A DNA stretch of 64,000 bases. It comes from Paenibacillus sp. HW567. GTDB lineage: Bacteria > Bacillota > Bacilli > Paenibacillales > Paenibacillaceae. Positions 42,701 to 52,655 of this stretch are shown piece by piece. How positions within the stretch are numbered: the first letter of the stretch is position 1; each line of letters begins with the position of its first letter. Where the stretch lies: contig NZ_KB910518.1 of assembly GCF_000374185.1 (NCBI RefSeq), positions 5,784,886 through 5,848,885 of the forward strand, in the 5' to 3' direction. The notes under the pieces were generated by a model that was given only the letters and a program-made list of their open reading frames with translations, made no database searches and was not told the DNA's origin. The translations under genes were made by a program, and so were the position numbers.

Positions 42701-45019
42701 TTATTCTGAATCGTCAGAAACGCCGGAATGGCGCGCTTTTGGCCGATCTGCATACTCGCTGGAATATTTGCTGCTCTCCCGGAACTTGCCCGGTGTGGTC
42801 GATTTGATTTTACGGAAGGCCCGGATGAAGCTGTTCTCATTCTGATAGCCCACTTGAAGGGCAATATCGGCGATTCTCAGGCTGCTGTCCTGCAGAAGCT
42901 CACAGGCTTTATCAATTCTCAGATTGGTCAGATAGTCGTAGACGGTGGTTCCGGTCTCCTCTTTAAAGATCGTGCTGACCGAGGATACCCCCAGATTGAC
43001 ATGGGCAGCAATATCCTGAAGGCCGATATTCTCCTGCAAGTGGCTCTCCATATAACGGATCAGATTCTGCACCAGCAGATATTCTTTGGACTGCCTGTGG
43101 GCACCCAGCTCATTTGCCATATGAACCACAATGCTGCACAGCATGTCTTCTATCTCGTCAAAATCCATTGTCGTAACCTGATGCCACGTATAATCCGCAA
43201 GCTCGGCGGGAAGCGGGTAGCCTCCGGCTGCGGCAATATTCATCATTTCCTCCAGCAGATCATTGATGGCGCGGAATACTTTTTGCGGCTGGATGCCTTT
43301 TTTGCGGGTATCGGCTGAACCTCTGCGCACCCACTGGAGTCCGGTCCCGGCATCCGAGGAGTTCAGCGCATGCAGCACCTCCAGCCGCCAGGCATCATCC
43401 GCCGCTCCGCCGCCTTCCGTATATTTGCTCTTCACTTCCGCGTAGGCATGAACCTGGCCATAACCCTCATATAGACGACAGGACAAAGCCTGCATGGATT
43501 CATTATAGGAACGGGCCACCTGCGTGATGCCGGCAGCCTCACCGCCGATCCCGATGGACACGGACAGTTTCAGCACTTCCTGCAGGATACCCACCAATTT
43601 GACACCCTCCTCGCGCAGTTGCCGTTCGTCCTTATCCTTGGCCTGAAGCAGCACGGCGAGACTGTCCTTGTGCGGGGCGGTGGTTACAGCTCTCCATGAT
43701 GGCTCGAAAACCTCCAGCACAATGTTGTTCATCGCGTATTTGAGCAGCATCTGATCCTCTTCCACATAAGCTGCTGCCCACTGCGAATGGCGGTCGATGG
43801 ATATAATCAGCAGCTCGGAGGGGCCTTCCTGCCAATCCGTGAAGTAATGCTCCCATTTCGTCCGCATTTCCTGTGTACCCATGCTCCGGCTAATCAGATC
43901 ATTCACATACTTGGAGCGCAGTTCAGGCAGACTCCACTCCGCGACCAGCGACTTGCTCTGGAAATCGCCGACCAGCTTGCCGATTACCGGCTCCAGATCA
44001 TACAGATTGCCATGAATGGCCGCCGCTTCATCGGGAGCGAGCAGCTTATTGATCCGTTTCAAAGGCCGGAAGGCTGCGAAATTGTAGTAATAAATCGCCG
44101 AGCAGCCTACTGCGATGGAAATCAGTGACAGCATAATCATCATATTGCGCGCAGTTGTCACATTTTTGAGGAGCTGCTCCATCGGAACCAGCGAAACCAG
44201 CCGCCAGCCCGTCACATTGGAAAAGGCCTGATTCGCCATATACGCCTTGCCCTCAATCTTCACATGCGCAAAAGGGCTTACATCCATCTCCTTCAGCAGC
44301 TTGTTCATTTCCGCAAGCGGAAACGGCAGGTTCAGCTTCGGATAGATCAGCTCGCCTTCCAGATTGTACACAAATTGATAGCTTGATAAATGGCTGTACA
44401 TTTTGGAGAACAGCATATCGTAATCCAGATCAATCAGCACCGCTCCTGTAACCTCGCCGTTGCGGACAATCGGACGGGCTAATGACAGCAGCTCCGTCCC
44501 GCTGAGCTGGGGATCGGTGCCGGTATAGACTCTTCTTTTGATCAGCAGAGGCTTGTCCTTAATCTCCTCAACCCATGCGGTCCAGGCATGCTCCGGCGCT
44601 TCCTCCCAGATGGCCTTGTAGCCGTAGCCGCTCGACAGAACGGAATGATCCTTGAATTTGATGACGCTGATGGTATGAATGTCCGGGCCGGTAGCTAACG
44701 TTTTCAGATAGTCCTGCGGCTGACTGGCAATACCCGCATTATCCCTGGAGGCTCCGTCGATATATTTCAGAACGGCCGGGTGAAAAGACAAATCCACCGC
44801 CTTATTGTCCGACTCCCGGAATGCCCGGTTCGTAACATCCAGATTGATCTGCAGCAGCTCAATATTCGGTGTGTTCAGCTCGGTATCCAGCGCATGCCGG
44901 TACTCCCTGTAGGAGAACAGGCCGATCAGTATAATCAGCAGCGATACACTGACGGTCAGCATCAGAATCAGCCGGTTTTGTTTGTTGGTAAGCAAATATT
45001 TCAACTTGAATCGCAGCAT
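42701..45019 (-). CDS. AraC family regulator with extracellular Cache-like sensor
   Basis: 772 residues. TM1 is LILMLTVSVSLLIILIGLF (about 17-36) and TM2 MMIMLSLISIAVGCSAIYYYNF (about 295-316). Between them is an extracellular sensor of Cache type (AVLKYIDGASRDNAGI, TGAVLIDLDYDMLF). A degenerate cyclase-like linker follows (LLIISIDRHSQWAA, LSVSIGIGGEAAGI). The C-terminus is the AraC HTH pair (NIGLQDIAAHVNLGVSSVSTIFKEETGTTVYDYLTNLRIDKACELL and IADIALQVGYQNENSFIRAFRKI). This one-piece layout is common in Paenibacillus for sugar sensing. It is upstream of, and probably controls, the Bug/KdgT genes. Confidence 0.92.
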   Translation of the reverse strand: MLRFKLKYLLTNKQNRLILMLTVSVSLLIILIGLFSYREYRHALDTELNTPNIELLQINLDVTNRAFRESDNKAVDLSFHPAVLKYIDGASRDNAGIASQPQDYLKTLATGPDIHTISVIKFKDHSVLSSGYGYKAIWEEAPEHAWTAWVEEIKDKPLLIKRRVYTGTDPQLSGTELLSLARPIVRNGEVTGAVLIDLDYDMLFSKMYSHLSSYQFVYNLEGELIYPKLNLPFPLAEMNKLLKEMDVSPFAHVKIEGKAYMANQAFSNVTGWRLVSLVPMEQLLKNVTTARNMMIMLSLISIAVGCSAIYYYNFAAFRPLKRINKLLAPDEAAAIHGNLYDLEPVIGKLVGDFQSKSLVAEWSLPELRSKYVNDLISRSMGTQEMRTKWEHYFTDWQEGPSELLIISIDRHSQWAAAYVEEDQMLLKYAMNNIVLEVFEPSWRAVTTAPHKDSLAVLLQAKDKDERQLREEGVKLVGILQEVLKLSVSIGIGGEAAGITQVARSYNESMQALSCRLYEGYGQVHAYAEVKSKYTEGGGAADDAWRLEVLHALNSSDAGTGLQWVRRGSADTRKKGIQPQKVFRAINDLLEEMMNIAAAGGYPLPAELADYTWHQVTTMDFDEIEDMLCSIVVHMANELGAHRQSKEYLLVQNLIRYMESHLQENIGLQDIAAHVNLGVSSVSTIFKEETGTTVYDYLTNLRIDKACELLQDSSLRIADIALQVGYQNENSFIRAFRKIKSTTPGKFRESSKYSSEYADRPKARHSGVSDDSE

Positions 45020-45154
45020 TGGCGTTGCTTCATCCTTCCATGGTGCTCTTGCTTTTAGTGCCTGAACGGATACTACAGTAGCATGATTTCTCTATACTTC
45101 AATATGGGGCATATCATACCCTTTAAGATTTTAAAGATTTACAGTCAGAAACAT

Positions 45155-45169
45155 GATCAATGCTATAAT
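45155..45169 (+). promoter_or_regulatory. Candidate extended -10 promoter of the SWIM/SNF2 operon
   Basis: TGCTATAAT with a perfect TATAAT at 45164-45169 and an extended TG. No good -35 at 17 bases is visible. It is 58 bases before the SWIM start. Confidence 0.45.
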
Positions 45170-45226
45170 GAAGGGAACAGGTTCAAACGCTTCAAAAAGA
45201 ACATTGTGTACAGGAGACCAGCTAAA

Positions 45227-46873
45227 ATGCAATCAAAACTTATGATTAGCGATGCTGAATGGGAACAGCTCATTACGGATGTGGCTTATTATTTCGACGA
45301 TTTAACCCTCAAGCGGGGATTTCAATATTATAAGCAAAGTCGTGTAAAATCTCTGCGGCTCATCTCTTCCCGGCGAGTTATGGCGCTTGTCGAGGGCAGG
45401 GAGGATTATGCCGTCAGCCTTGAGCTGGACAGCTTGACGGAAAGTCATTGCGATTGCCCGGTGCAGGGACCTTGCAAGCATATGGCCGCGGTGCTGATGA
45501 ATGTTGCCGAGTCGCAGGAGCGGTCCGTGAATTTGCTGGCTAACGCCAAGGCGGTTACGAGCCGGAAAAAGGCTGCGGCCCTGGAAGCTTCCTCGGCTGC
45601 CGGCGTCTCCGGCAGCCGCCGGGAGCAGGCGCAGAAGCTTGCCGATCTCATTCCCGGGGCAACCGTGGAGCAGTGGCGCGAATATATGGCGCTGCTCACC
45701 GCTCCGCTGGCCCAGACTGTGCGCAATCCGCAATATGCCGACCGGGCGCTCGCCGCCATTGCGCAGGCCAAGGCACCGCTCTCCCCTGCCGCTGAGCTGC
45801 TGTTTCAGCTCCATAGCCATCTATTTATTCTGGACAGCCTAATTAAGCCTGGCAACCCCCATACCACAGGAGCCCTCTCCTCTGCGGGCTATTCAATCGG
45901 ATATTACACAGCTATTGCCGTCTCTGAGCTTCAGGAGGCGATCACACGCCTTATGAAGCGCAGTCTGCCGCTGGCTTCAGCGCCGGAGGAGTGGCCGCGC
46001 CTCAAGGATACACTGGCCCATGTGCGGCTGGAGATGCTGACAGAATCCCGCGACCGTATGCGGGAACAGCCTTATTATTCTTTCTGTTATACCCTGCTCT
46101 GGAGTAACTGGATTGCCCCTCACCTGAGCAACACGGAGCTGTATATGGAAGAGCTGGAGCAGCTCCGGGAGACCGGAAGCGAGCTTGGTGCTGCCGTTAG
46201 CCGCCCGGCTCTGCAGCTTGCGGAGAGCCGGATCTATTTCTATCTGAACGACGACAATGCCGCCCTGGAGCGGCTTGCCGCCGCCGCCGAGCGGCCGGGC
46301 CTCCAGCCGGACGAGCTGATAAGCTTCCTGGCGGCGCTCGCTGAAGCCGGACACTGGGAACGGCTTGGAGTCTGGCTTGAGGCAGTTGGTCCCTTGCTAA
46401 ATAGCCGTTTATATAACCTGAAGGGCTATGCCGGGTACTGGGAAGAGGTTATCCGCCGCGTGCCGGAGCTTGAACCAAGGATGTGGGACACGCTGGCCGG
46501 CATGCTGCCCATCTCGCGGGAGATTTACGACGAGAAGCTGCTCGCTTACGGCAAGTGGCAGGAATGGATGGACTACCAGCTAACCTCTGGCAAAGAACCT
46601 GCCGATTTCCGGGTCAGCGATTTGAAGCCGCTGGAGAAGAATGCGCCGGAGCTGCTGCTGCCGTTCTACCATCAGGCCGCCGAGCGGTTCGTGCTGGAGA
46701 AGAACCGGCACAGCTACAAATCCGCCGTGAAATTGCTTAAGCGCCTGGCGAAGCTGTACAAGAAGATGAAACGCGAGGAGCGGTGGGAGCAGTTCCTGGA
46801 TGCCTTCACCACCCGGCACAGCCGGCTTCGCGCGCTTCAGGAGGAGCTGCGGAAAGGAAACTTGATCCCATGA
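45227..46873 (+). CDS. SWIM zinc-finger protein
   Basis: About 548 residues. The SWIM motif is near residues 75-92: CDCPVQGPCKHMAAVLM (CxC...CxH), expected to bind zinc and DNA or protein. The rest is mainly helical with repeated Leu/Ala/Glu-rich segments (LAAAAERPGLQPDELISFLAALAEAG) and a basic C-terminal helix (LLKRLAKLYKKMKREERW). The ATG at 45227 has AGGAGA upstream; earlier in-frame ATGs lack a site. Its stop overlaps the SNF2 start (ATGA), so the two proteins probably work together. Confidence 0.88.
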   Translation: MQSKLMISDAEWEQLITDVAYYFDDLTLKRGFQYYKQSRVKSLRLISSRRVMALVEGREDYAVSLELDSLTESHCDCPVQGPCKHMAAVLMNVAESQERSVNLLANAKAVTSRKKAAALEASSAAGVSGSRREQAQKLADLIPGATVEQWREYMALLTAPLAQTVRNPQYADRALAAIAQAKAPLSPAAELLFQLHSHLFILDSLIKPGNPHTTGALSSAGYSIGYYTAIAVSELQEAITRLMKRSLPLASAPEEWPRLKDTLAHVRLEMLTESRDRMREQPYYSFCYTLLWSNWIAPHLSNTELYMEELEQLRETGSELGAAVSRPALQLAESRIYFYLNDDNAALERLAAAAERPGLQPDELISFLAALAEAGHWERLGVWLEAVGPLLNSRLYNLKGYAGYWEEVIRRVPELEPRMWDTLAGMLPISREIYDEKLLAYGKWQEWMDYQLTSGKEPADFRVSDLKPLEKNAPELLLPFYHQAAERFVLEKNRHSYKSAVKLLKRLAKLYKKMKREERWEQFLDAFTTRHSRLRALQEELRKGNLIP

Positions 46874-49800
46874 GTATGCATACACGTAATATTAACGTTC
46901 AGTTGCTCCTGAGCCAATATGGCGATGCTCTGATCTATGGCATTAATGAGCGGGATGATTATGTCTCCGGCGTGCAGCTCAAGCAACTGCTGTTCGCCTG
47001 GCATGAGGAGTCCTTCTATGGAACGGAATTGACCACAGAGAACGCCGATGGCGTGGAGCTTGTCATCCTGCCTGCCGACCAGGTGATCCCCTTCTTCGGG
47101 GACCTCCGTGTTCTCCGGCACATCGAATGGAACTGGAAGGGCAATGCCACGCTCCTGATCCCCCTGGCCCCGATTCTCGCCGGACTGCTGGAAGAGAAGC
47201 AATATGTCCCAAGCTTCCCGGCTTATCGAGAAGGCAAGCTGCAATGGGAGTGGGATGACCCGGCGTTCCGGCTCGCTGCGGGTGACAGCCCGGACGCTGC
47301 GGAAGCGCTGCGGGGACTGGAGGAACGCCCCGCTCTCGCGGAGGGGCTGCACGCCGCCTTCTCGGCGGCGGTCTTCCAGCGCTATTACGGCACGGAAGCC
47401 GAGGCCGGAGACCTGCGCAGCGAATTTCCGCTGCTGTTCAGCGGCGGCGGCGCTTCGGCAGCCGGGATGGACGCGGACACCTGGCTGATGTCCATCGGCT
47501 GGAAGGCGGACAGCGCGCCGTTCCGCCCCGCGCTGCAGTTGCAGGAGCCGGACGAGGACTCGTCCTTCTGGCGGCTGCAACTGCTGCTCCAGGACAAGCG
47601 CGATGAATCCGCGCTTGTTCCGCTGCGGCTCTCGGACGACGGAGAGCCGCATGGCCGCTGGCCCGCACCGTGGACGGAGCACGTCCACGAGCGGGCCAGC
47701 GGGTGGCTGTCCCGGCTGCGGGACAGCCTGCCCGAAGAGCACATCGGCCGCGGGCGCGATGTGCTTGGGGAACCGCTGAGCGGCGAGGCCGCGTGGCGGT
47801 TCCTGACGGTTACCAGCCGGCGCCTCCTGGAGGCCGGCTGGCAGGTGCTGCTGCCGGCGTGGTGGGAGGCCGCCAGCCGCCGGAAACCGCGCCTGCGCGC
47901 CAAGATCAGCTCCGGCGAGGGGGGCCGAGGCCGGTCGCTGTTTGGCCTGGATGCGCTGGTCGATTTCGACTGGCGCATCTCCATCGGCGACGCCGACCTC
48001 TCGGAGGCGGAGTTCGCCGAGCTGGTCGCGCGCGGCGAGCGGCTCGTGAAGTTCCGGGGCCAGTGGATACCGCTGGACCCCGCCCTCCTGGCCCAGATCC
48101 AGCGGGCCATGCAAGGCATGGACAAGTCGCAGGGCTTGTCCTTCCAGGACGTGCTGCAACTGCATCTGCTCGGCAGCGGGGACGATGCCGCCGAAGAAGC
48201 CGCAGCGGAGCAGGCGGAGGAGAATGCTGCGCGTGTACGGCTCGAGATCGAGCTGAACGCGCATCTGGTTACGCTGATCGGCCAGCTTGGACAGCGTGAC
48301 CGTTGGCCGCAGCCTGCCGTGCCTGCGGGACTGCAGGCCGAGCTTAGAAGCTACCAGCAGGAGGGCTTCGCCTGGCTTGCCTTCCTGCGGCGCTTCGGCC
48401 TCGGGGCGGTGCTTGCCGATGACATGGGCCTCGGCAAAACCGTGCAGCTCATCGCCTATCTGCTCCACTTGAAGGAGCAGCAAGCGGCTGCCGAAGCCGA
48501 TCCTTCTGCGGGAAGGCTGCGCCAGACCGACCCGCCGGGATGGCCGTCGCTGATCATCTGCCCGACCTCCGTGCTTGGCAACTGGCAGAAGGAGCTGCAG
48601 CGGTTCGCTCCTTCCCTGAAGGTAATGCTGCATTATGGCAGCAGACGGCTGGATGCCGGATACTTCTACGGAGCCGCTTCACAGGCCGATGTCGTCCTTA
48701 CCTCCTACGCTACGGCGGCGCTCGATCAGGAGCTGCTGAAGCAGTTCACCTGGGCGGCAGTCTGCCTTGATGAAGCGCAGAACATCAAAAACGCCGGGAC
48801 CAAGCAGTCCTCGGCGGTGCGCAGCTTCCCGGCGCTGCACCGGATTGCCCTGACAGGGACGCCGATTGAGAACCGGCTGTCGGAGCTGTGGTCTATTTAT
48901 GATTTTATTACACCGGGATACCTGGGCAGTGCCAAAGCCTTTCAGGACCGGTTCGCAAATGCGATAGAGAAGGAGCGGGACGCGAAGCGGACTGCCGACC
49001 TTCAGCGGATGGTCAAGCCGTTCATGCTGCGCCGCAAGAAGAAGGACCCGGCCATTCAGCTCGACCTGCCCGACAAGAATGAGAGCAAAACCTATGTAAA
49101 TCTGACGGCTGAGCAAGCGGCCCTGTATGACCAGAACGTAAATAGTCTGCTGGAGCGGATGCAGAAGCTGGAGGGCATTGAGCGCAAGGGAGCTATTCTG
49201 GCCGCCTTGACCAGTCTCAAGCAGCTCTGCGATCATCCGGTGCTGCTGACGAAGGACGCCCTGCCGGAGCCGGATGCCAAGGGGCAAATAGATACCGCAG
49301 CCTTAATCGAGCGTTCGGCAAAGCTTGAGCGGCTGCTCGCCATGGTACGGGAGCTGCGCGAGGAGAATGAGCGCTGCCTGATCTTCACGCAATATGTCGG
49401 CATGGGCAGGATGCTCCAGACGGTGCTGTCGCAGGAGCTGCAGGAGCCGGTGCTGTACCTGAACGGCAGCACGCCCAAAAGCGCGCGCGACCGCATGATT
49501 GAGCAGTTCCAGACGCCTCCGCTGCCGGAGGGCGAATCTCCGGTTGCTTCCGGTCAACCGCCGGCCGATCAGCCGAATGTGTTCATCCTTTCACTGAAAG
49601 CAGGCGGAGTCGGGCTGAACCTGACCGCTGCCAACCATGTCTTCCATTTCGACCGCTGGTGGAATCCGGCCGTCGAGAATCAGGCCACGGACCGCGCTTA
49701 CCGCATGGGCCAGACCCGGGATGTGCAGGTGCATAAGTTCATCTCGCTCGGCACCTTGGAGGAAAAGATTGACGAGATGCTGGAGAGCAAGCAGCAGCTT

Positions 49801-49899
49801 AGCGATGATGTCATCTCCAGCTCCGAGAGCTGGATTACGGAGCTGTCCACCGATGCGCTGAAGGATATGTTCACCCTGCGGCGGGAGTGGGTCGGCTGA
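46870..49899 (+). CDS. SNF2-family DEAD/DEAH-box helicase
   Basis: About 1009 residues. The first 480 are a bacterial SNF2-associated region. The ATPase core begins near 490 with LRSYQQEGFAWLAFLRRFGLGAVLADDMGLGKT (Walker A), LIICPTSVLGNW, DEAQNIKN (motif II) and ALTGTPIENRLSELWSIYDF. The second RecA lobe has CLIFTQYVGMGRML and GLNLTAANHVFHFDRWWNPAVENQATDRAYRMGQ (motifs V-VI). It should translocate on double-stranded DNA or displace bound proteins, including RNA polymerase as HepA/RapA does. It is translationally coupled to the SWIM gene. The middle of the gene is GC-rich. Confidence 0.94.
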   Translation: MSMHTRNINVQLLLSQYGDALIYGINERDDYVSGVQLKQLLFAWHEESFYGTELTTENADGVELVILPADQVIPFFGDLRVLRHIEWNWKGNATLLIPLAPILAGLLEEKQYVPSFPAYREGKLQWEWDDPAFRLAAGDSPDAAEALRGLEERPALAEGLHAAFSAAVFQRYYGTEAEAGDLRSEFPLLFSGGGASAAGMDADTWLMSIGWKADSAPFRPALQLQEPDEDSSFWRLQLLLQDKRDESALVPLRLSDDGEPHGRWPAPWTEHVHERASGWLSRLRDSLPEEHIGRGRDVLGEPLSGEAAWRFLTVTSRRLLEAGWQVLLPAWWEAASRRKPRLRAKISSGEGGRGRSLFGLDALVDFDWRISIGDADLSEAEFAELVARGERLVKFRGQWIPLDPALLAQIQRAMQGMDKSQGLSFQDVLQLHLLGSGDDAAEEAAAEQAEENAARVRLEIELNAHLVTLIGQLGQRDRWPQPAVPAGLQAELRSYQQEGFAWLAFLRRFGLGAVLADDMGLGKTVQLIAYLLHLKEQQAAAEADPSAGRLRQTDPPGWPSLIICPTSVLGNWQKELQRFAPSLKVMLHYGSRRLDAGYFYGAASQADVVLTSYATAALDQELLKQFTWAAVCLDEAQNIKNAGTKQSSAVRSFPALHRIALTGTPIENRLSELWSIYDFITPGYLGSAKAFQDRFANAIEKERDAKRTADLQRMVKPFMLRRKKKDPAIQLDLPDKNESKTYVNLTAEQAALYDQNVNSLLERMQKLEGIERKGAILAALTSLKQLCDHPVLLTKDALPEPDAKGQIDTAALIERSAKLERLLAMVRELREENERCLIFTQYVGMGRMLQTVLSQELQEPVLYLNGSTPKSARDRMIEQFQTPPLPEGESPVASGQPPADQPNVFILSLKAGGVGLNLTAANHVFHFDRWWNPAVENQATDRAYRMGQTRDVQVHKFISLGTLEEKIDEMLESKQQLSDDVISSSESWITELSTDALKDMFTLRREWVG

Positions 49900-49940
49900 T
49901 AATGCCTGCGGCTGTCTGCTGGCTGGCACGATTTACTTGT

Positions 49941-49972
49941 ACAGTGTCTTCTGACATGACAGAAGACGCTGT
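49941..49972 (+). terminator. Hairpin after the SNF2 gene
   Basis: ACAGTGTCTTCTG and CAGAAGACGCTGT pair with one mismatch around a 6-base loop, 42 bases past the stop. There is no U-run, so termination strength is uncertain. Confidence 0.55.
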
Positions 49973-50002
49973 GCAATCATCGTCTTCCTTAATTGGAGCA
50001 TG

Positions 50003-50031
50003 TTGCCAGCCGGTAGCGAATGTGCTAAACT
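50003..50031 (+). promoter_or_regulatory. Sigma-A promoter of the hflX leader
   Basis: TTGCCA (50003-50008), a 17-base spacer and TAAACT (50026-50031) preceded by TGC (extended -10). It predicts a start near 50038, leaving a leader of about 430 bases before hflX. Confidence 0.65.
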
Positions 50032-50063
50032 GGGCTTAACTTTTTTAGAACGGAGGGTTGCGT

Positions 50064-50102
50064 GTGATAGACTATATCCGGATTCGTACTTTACGCGGCT
50101 AA
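50064..50102 (+). CDS. Upstream leader peptide of hflX
   Basis: GTG start with GGAGG 7 bases upstream, reading MIDYIRIRTLRG then TAA, 12 residues. It starts about 26 bases after the predicted transcription start. Arg-rich short leaders with an R-x-R or LR element are known stalling peptides for macrolide-responsive attenuators; IRIRTLRG is of that style. Translation has not been shown. Confidence 0.6.
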   Translation: MIDYIRIRTLRG

Positions 50103-50411
50103 GCTAATTTTATAGCGCTAAAGCTCTGCCCTGTGCAGAGGACTCAGGATAGGTCTATCTATTTTCAAGGCAACCCATAGCTATAACCAAACGCCAGACG
50201 GACAGATGGCTCCGTCGGCGTTCGCCTTTCGGAACCTGCATTTCCAAGCCCAAGTGACACACCACCGCGAAGTGCGGATGGGATAGCCTGCTATTCTGCT
50301 ATTCCGTCTTTGCCGCAAATGGTTCTTTGTCTCATGGCCGCTATGGAAGCGGAAGGTGGCATAAGGTGTGTGCCCCCACAACCTATTCTGTTGTCCTCTA
50401 TTGATACTGTT

Positions 50412-50441
50412 AGCACAGGCAGATGGCCTGTGCTTTTTTTC
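50412..50441 (+). terminator. Attenuator terminator before hflX
   Basis: AGCACAGGC (50412-50420) and GCCTGTGCT (50426-50434) form a perfect 9-bp stem with a 5-base loop, followed by seven T. It ends 17 bases before the hflX ribosome binding site, so it must be read through for hflX to be expressed. Confidence 0.9.
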
Positions 50442-50474
50442 GTTCAAATTGAATAACGGAGGTTGAATAAATAT

Positions 50475-51746
<1,272 letters not shown>

Positions 51747-51780
51747 ATGCATCTCGCAAATAGCAGGTTAAGCAGACAAA

Positions 51781-51830
51781 GACTCCGCAGCAGCACTTAT
51801 TTAGCTAATGCGGAGTCCCCTTCTTTTTAT
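51781..51830 (+). terminator. Rho-independent terminator of hflX
   Basis: GACTCCGCA (51781-51789) and TGCGGAGTC (51809-51817) form a perfect 9-bp stem with a 19-base loop, followed by CCCTTCTTTTTATTT. Confidence 0.85.
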
Positions 51831-51897
51831 TTCAATTTGTATGTCTATAGGTTCACCTTTATATAACCATTTGGATGTCCAGGGGAGGAAATTAAGA

Positions 51898-52554
51898 ATG
51901 AAATATCTCACTAAAGAATGGTATGAGGAAATGCAGATAACAAGCTTTTTGCTATTCCCTGAAACAAAAAAGGATTGGGAAGAAAATATCGCTTGGCATA
52001 TATCCGAAGGTTTAAACTTTGAAGAACTACGTAGAGTGGAATTAGAGTACAGAAAAAATGACTTACTGAAATTTCTCCCAGAGCCCTTTCATCCCTATAT
52101 TCATGACGGAACTTTAAATTCACAGTTTCCTTCTGAAGAACTTAGAACAATGGCCGAGCAATGGCAAAATGAATACGATAAGCGAATGAGCATTATTCGA
52201 GATGAATACAGCCGCTATTATTTATCAATAAAAGACTCACTCTCAGAGAATGTTGTTCAATTTTATCAGAAGTCATTACACGATGCGAAAGTCATTTCTG
52301 TTGAGACACCTTCTGAGGATATTTTCATTATGACCTTGGATTGTAGTGGAGGCTATCATTATCACACCAATGTCCAAATTACATTTACCGGAGTGAAGAA
52401 TCTACAACCACCAGACTTAAATGTAGGCAGTTATTGGCTTTATGATGAAATTTACCTCACAGAAGCTGGATTCGAACTTCACGTTTTATTTGATAGTCCT
52501 TTAATGGAGTTCACTATCGCGGCAGATAACGTTATAATCGAGATTTCTTCATAA
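51898..52554 (+). CDS. DUF4085-like hypothetical protein
   Basis: About 218 residues beginning MKYLTKEWYEEMQITSFLLF. It has the pattern I associate with DUF4085 (MKYLTKEWY start, charged helices, then a beta-rich half with SGGYHYHTNVQITFTGV and SYWLYDEIYLTEAGFELHVLFD). No function is known. The ATG at 51898 has GGGGAGG upstream; the frame extends to 51808 but would overlap the hflX terminator. The gene is AT-richer than its neighbours. Confidence 0.75.
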   Translation: MKYLTKEWYEEMQITSFLLFPETKKDWEENIAWHISEGLNFEELRRVELEYRKNDLLKFLPEPFHPYIHDGTLNSQFPSEELRTMAEQWQNEYDKRMSIIRDEYSRYYLSIKDSLSENVVQFYQKSLHDAKVISVETPSEDIFIMTLDCSGGYHYHTNVQITFTGVKNLQPPDLNVGSYWLYDEIYLTEAGFELHVLFDSPLMEFTIAADNVIIEISS

Positions 52555-52585
52555 TAATATTGTTGAACTAACCAGACACAACAAT

Positions 52586-52614
52586 AGAAGGCAGGAACAC
52601 TCCTGCCCTTCTTT
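52586..52614. terminator. Terminator between convergent genes
   Basis: GAAGGCAGGA and TCCTGCCCTTC form a stem with one bulge around ACAC, followed by TTT on the plus strand and ATTG on the other. It serves the DUF4085-like gene and possibly the convergent gene at 52656. Confidence 0.7.
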
Positions 52615-52655
52615 CCGTGCTTCTGCAAACCTTAACGGACCATTCCCTGTAAGCT

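Larger units (their letters stand above)
50038..50462 (+). promoter_or_regulatory. Long structured 5' leader of hflX, probable attenuator
   Basis: The leader contains, in order: a 12-codon upstream ORF; a hairpin CTCTGC/GCAGAG near 50127-50143 whose loop side includes CCTGTGC; a hairpin AACGCC (50190-50195)/GGCGTT (50217-50222); and a terminator at 50412-50441 just before the hflX ribosome binding site. CCTGTGC near 50131 can alternatively pair with GCACAGG in the terminator's left arm, which would disrupt the terminator. This is the layout of ribosome-mediated attenuation, in which a stalled ribosome on the upstream ORF allows read-through. hflX of Listeria and several antibiotic-resistance genes are known to be controlled in this way. 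Confidence 0.65.

Noticed and set aside
46837..48633. Long minus-strand open frame opposite the SNF2 gene
   Set aside because: It is a shadow of GC-rich codons in the helicase gene. The plus frame has clear helicase motifs and the minus frame has none.
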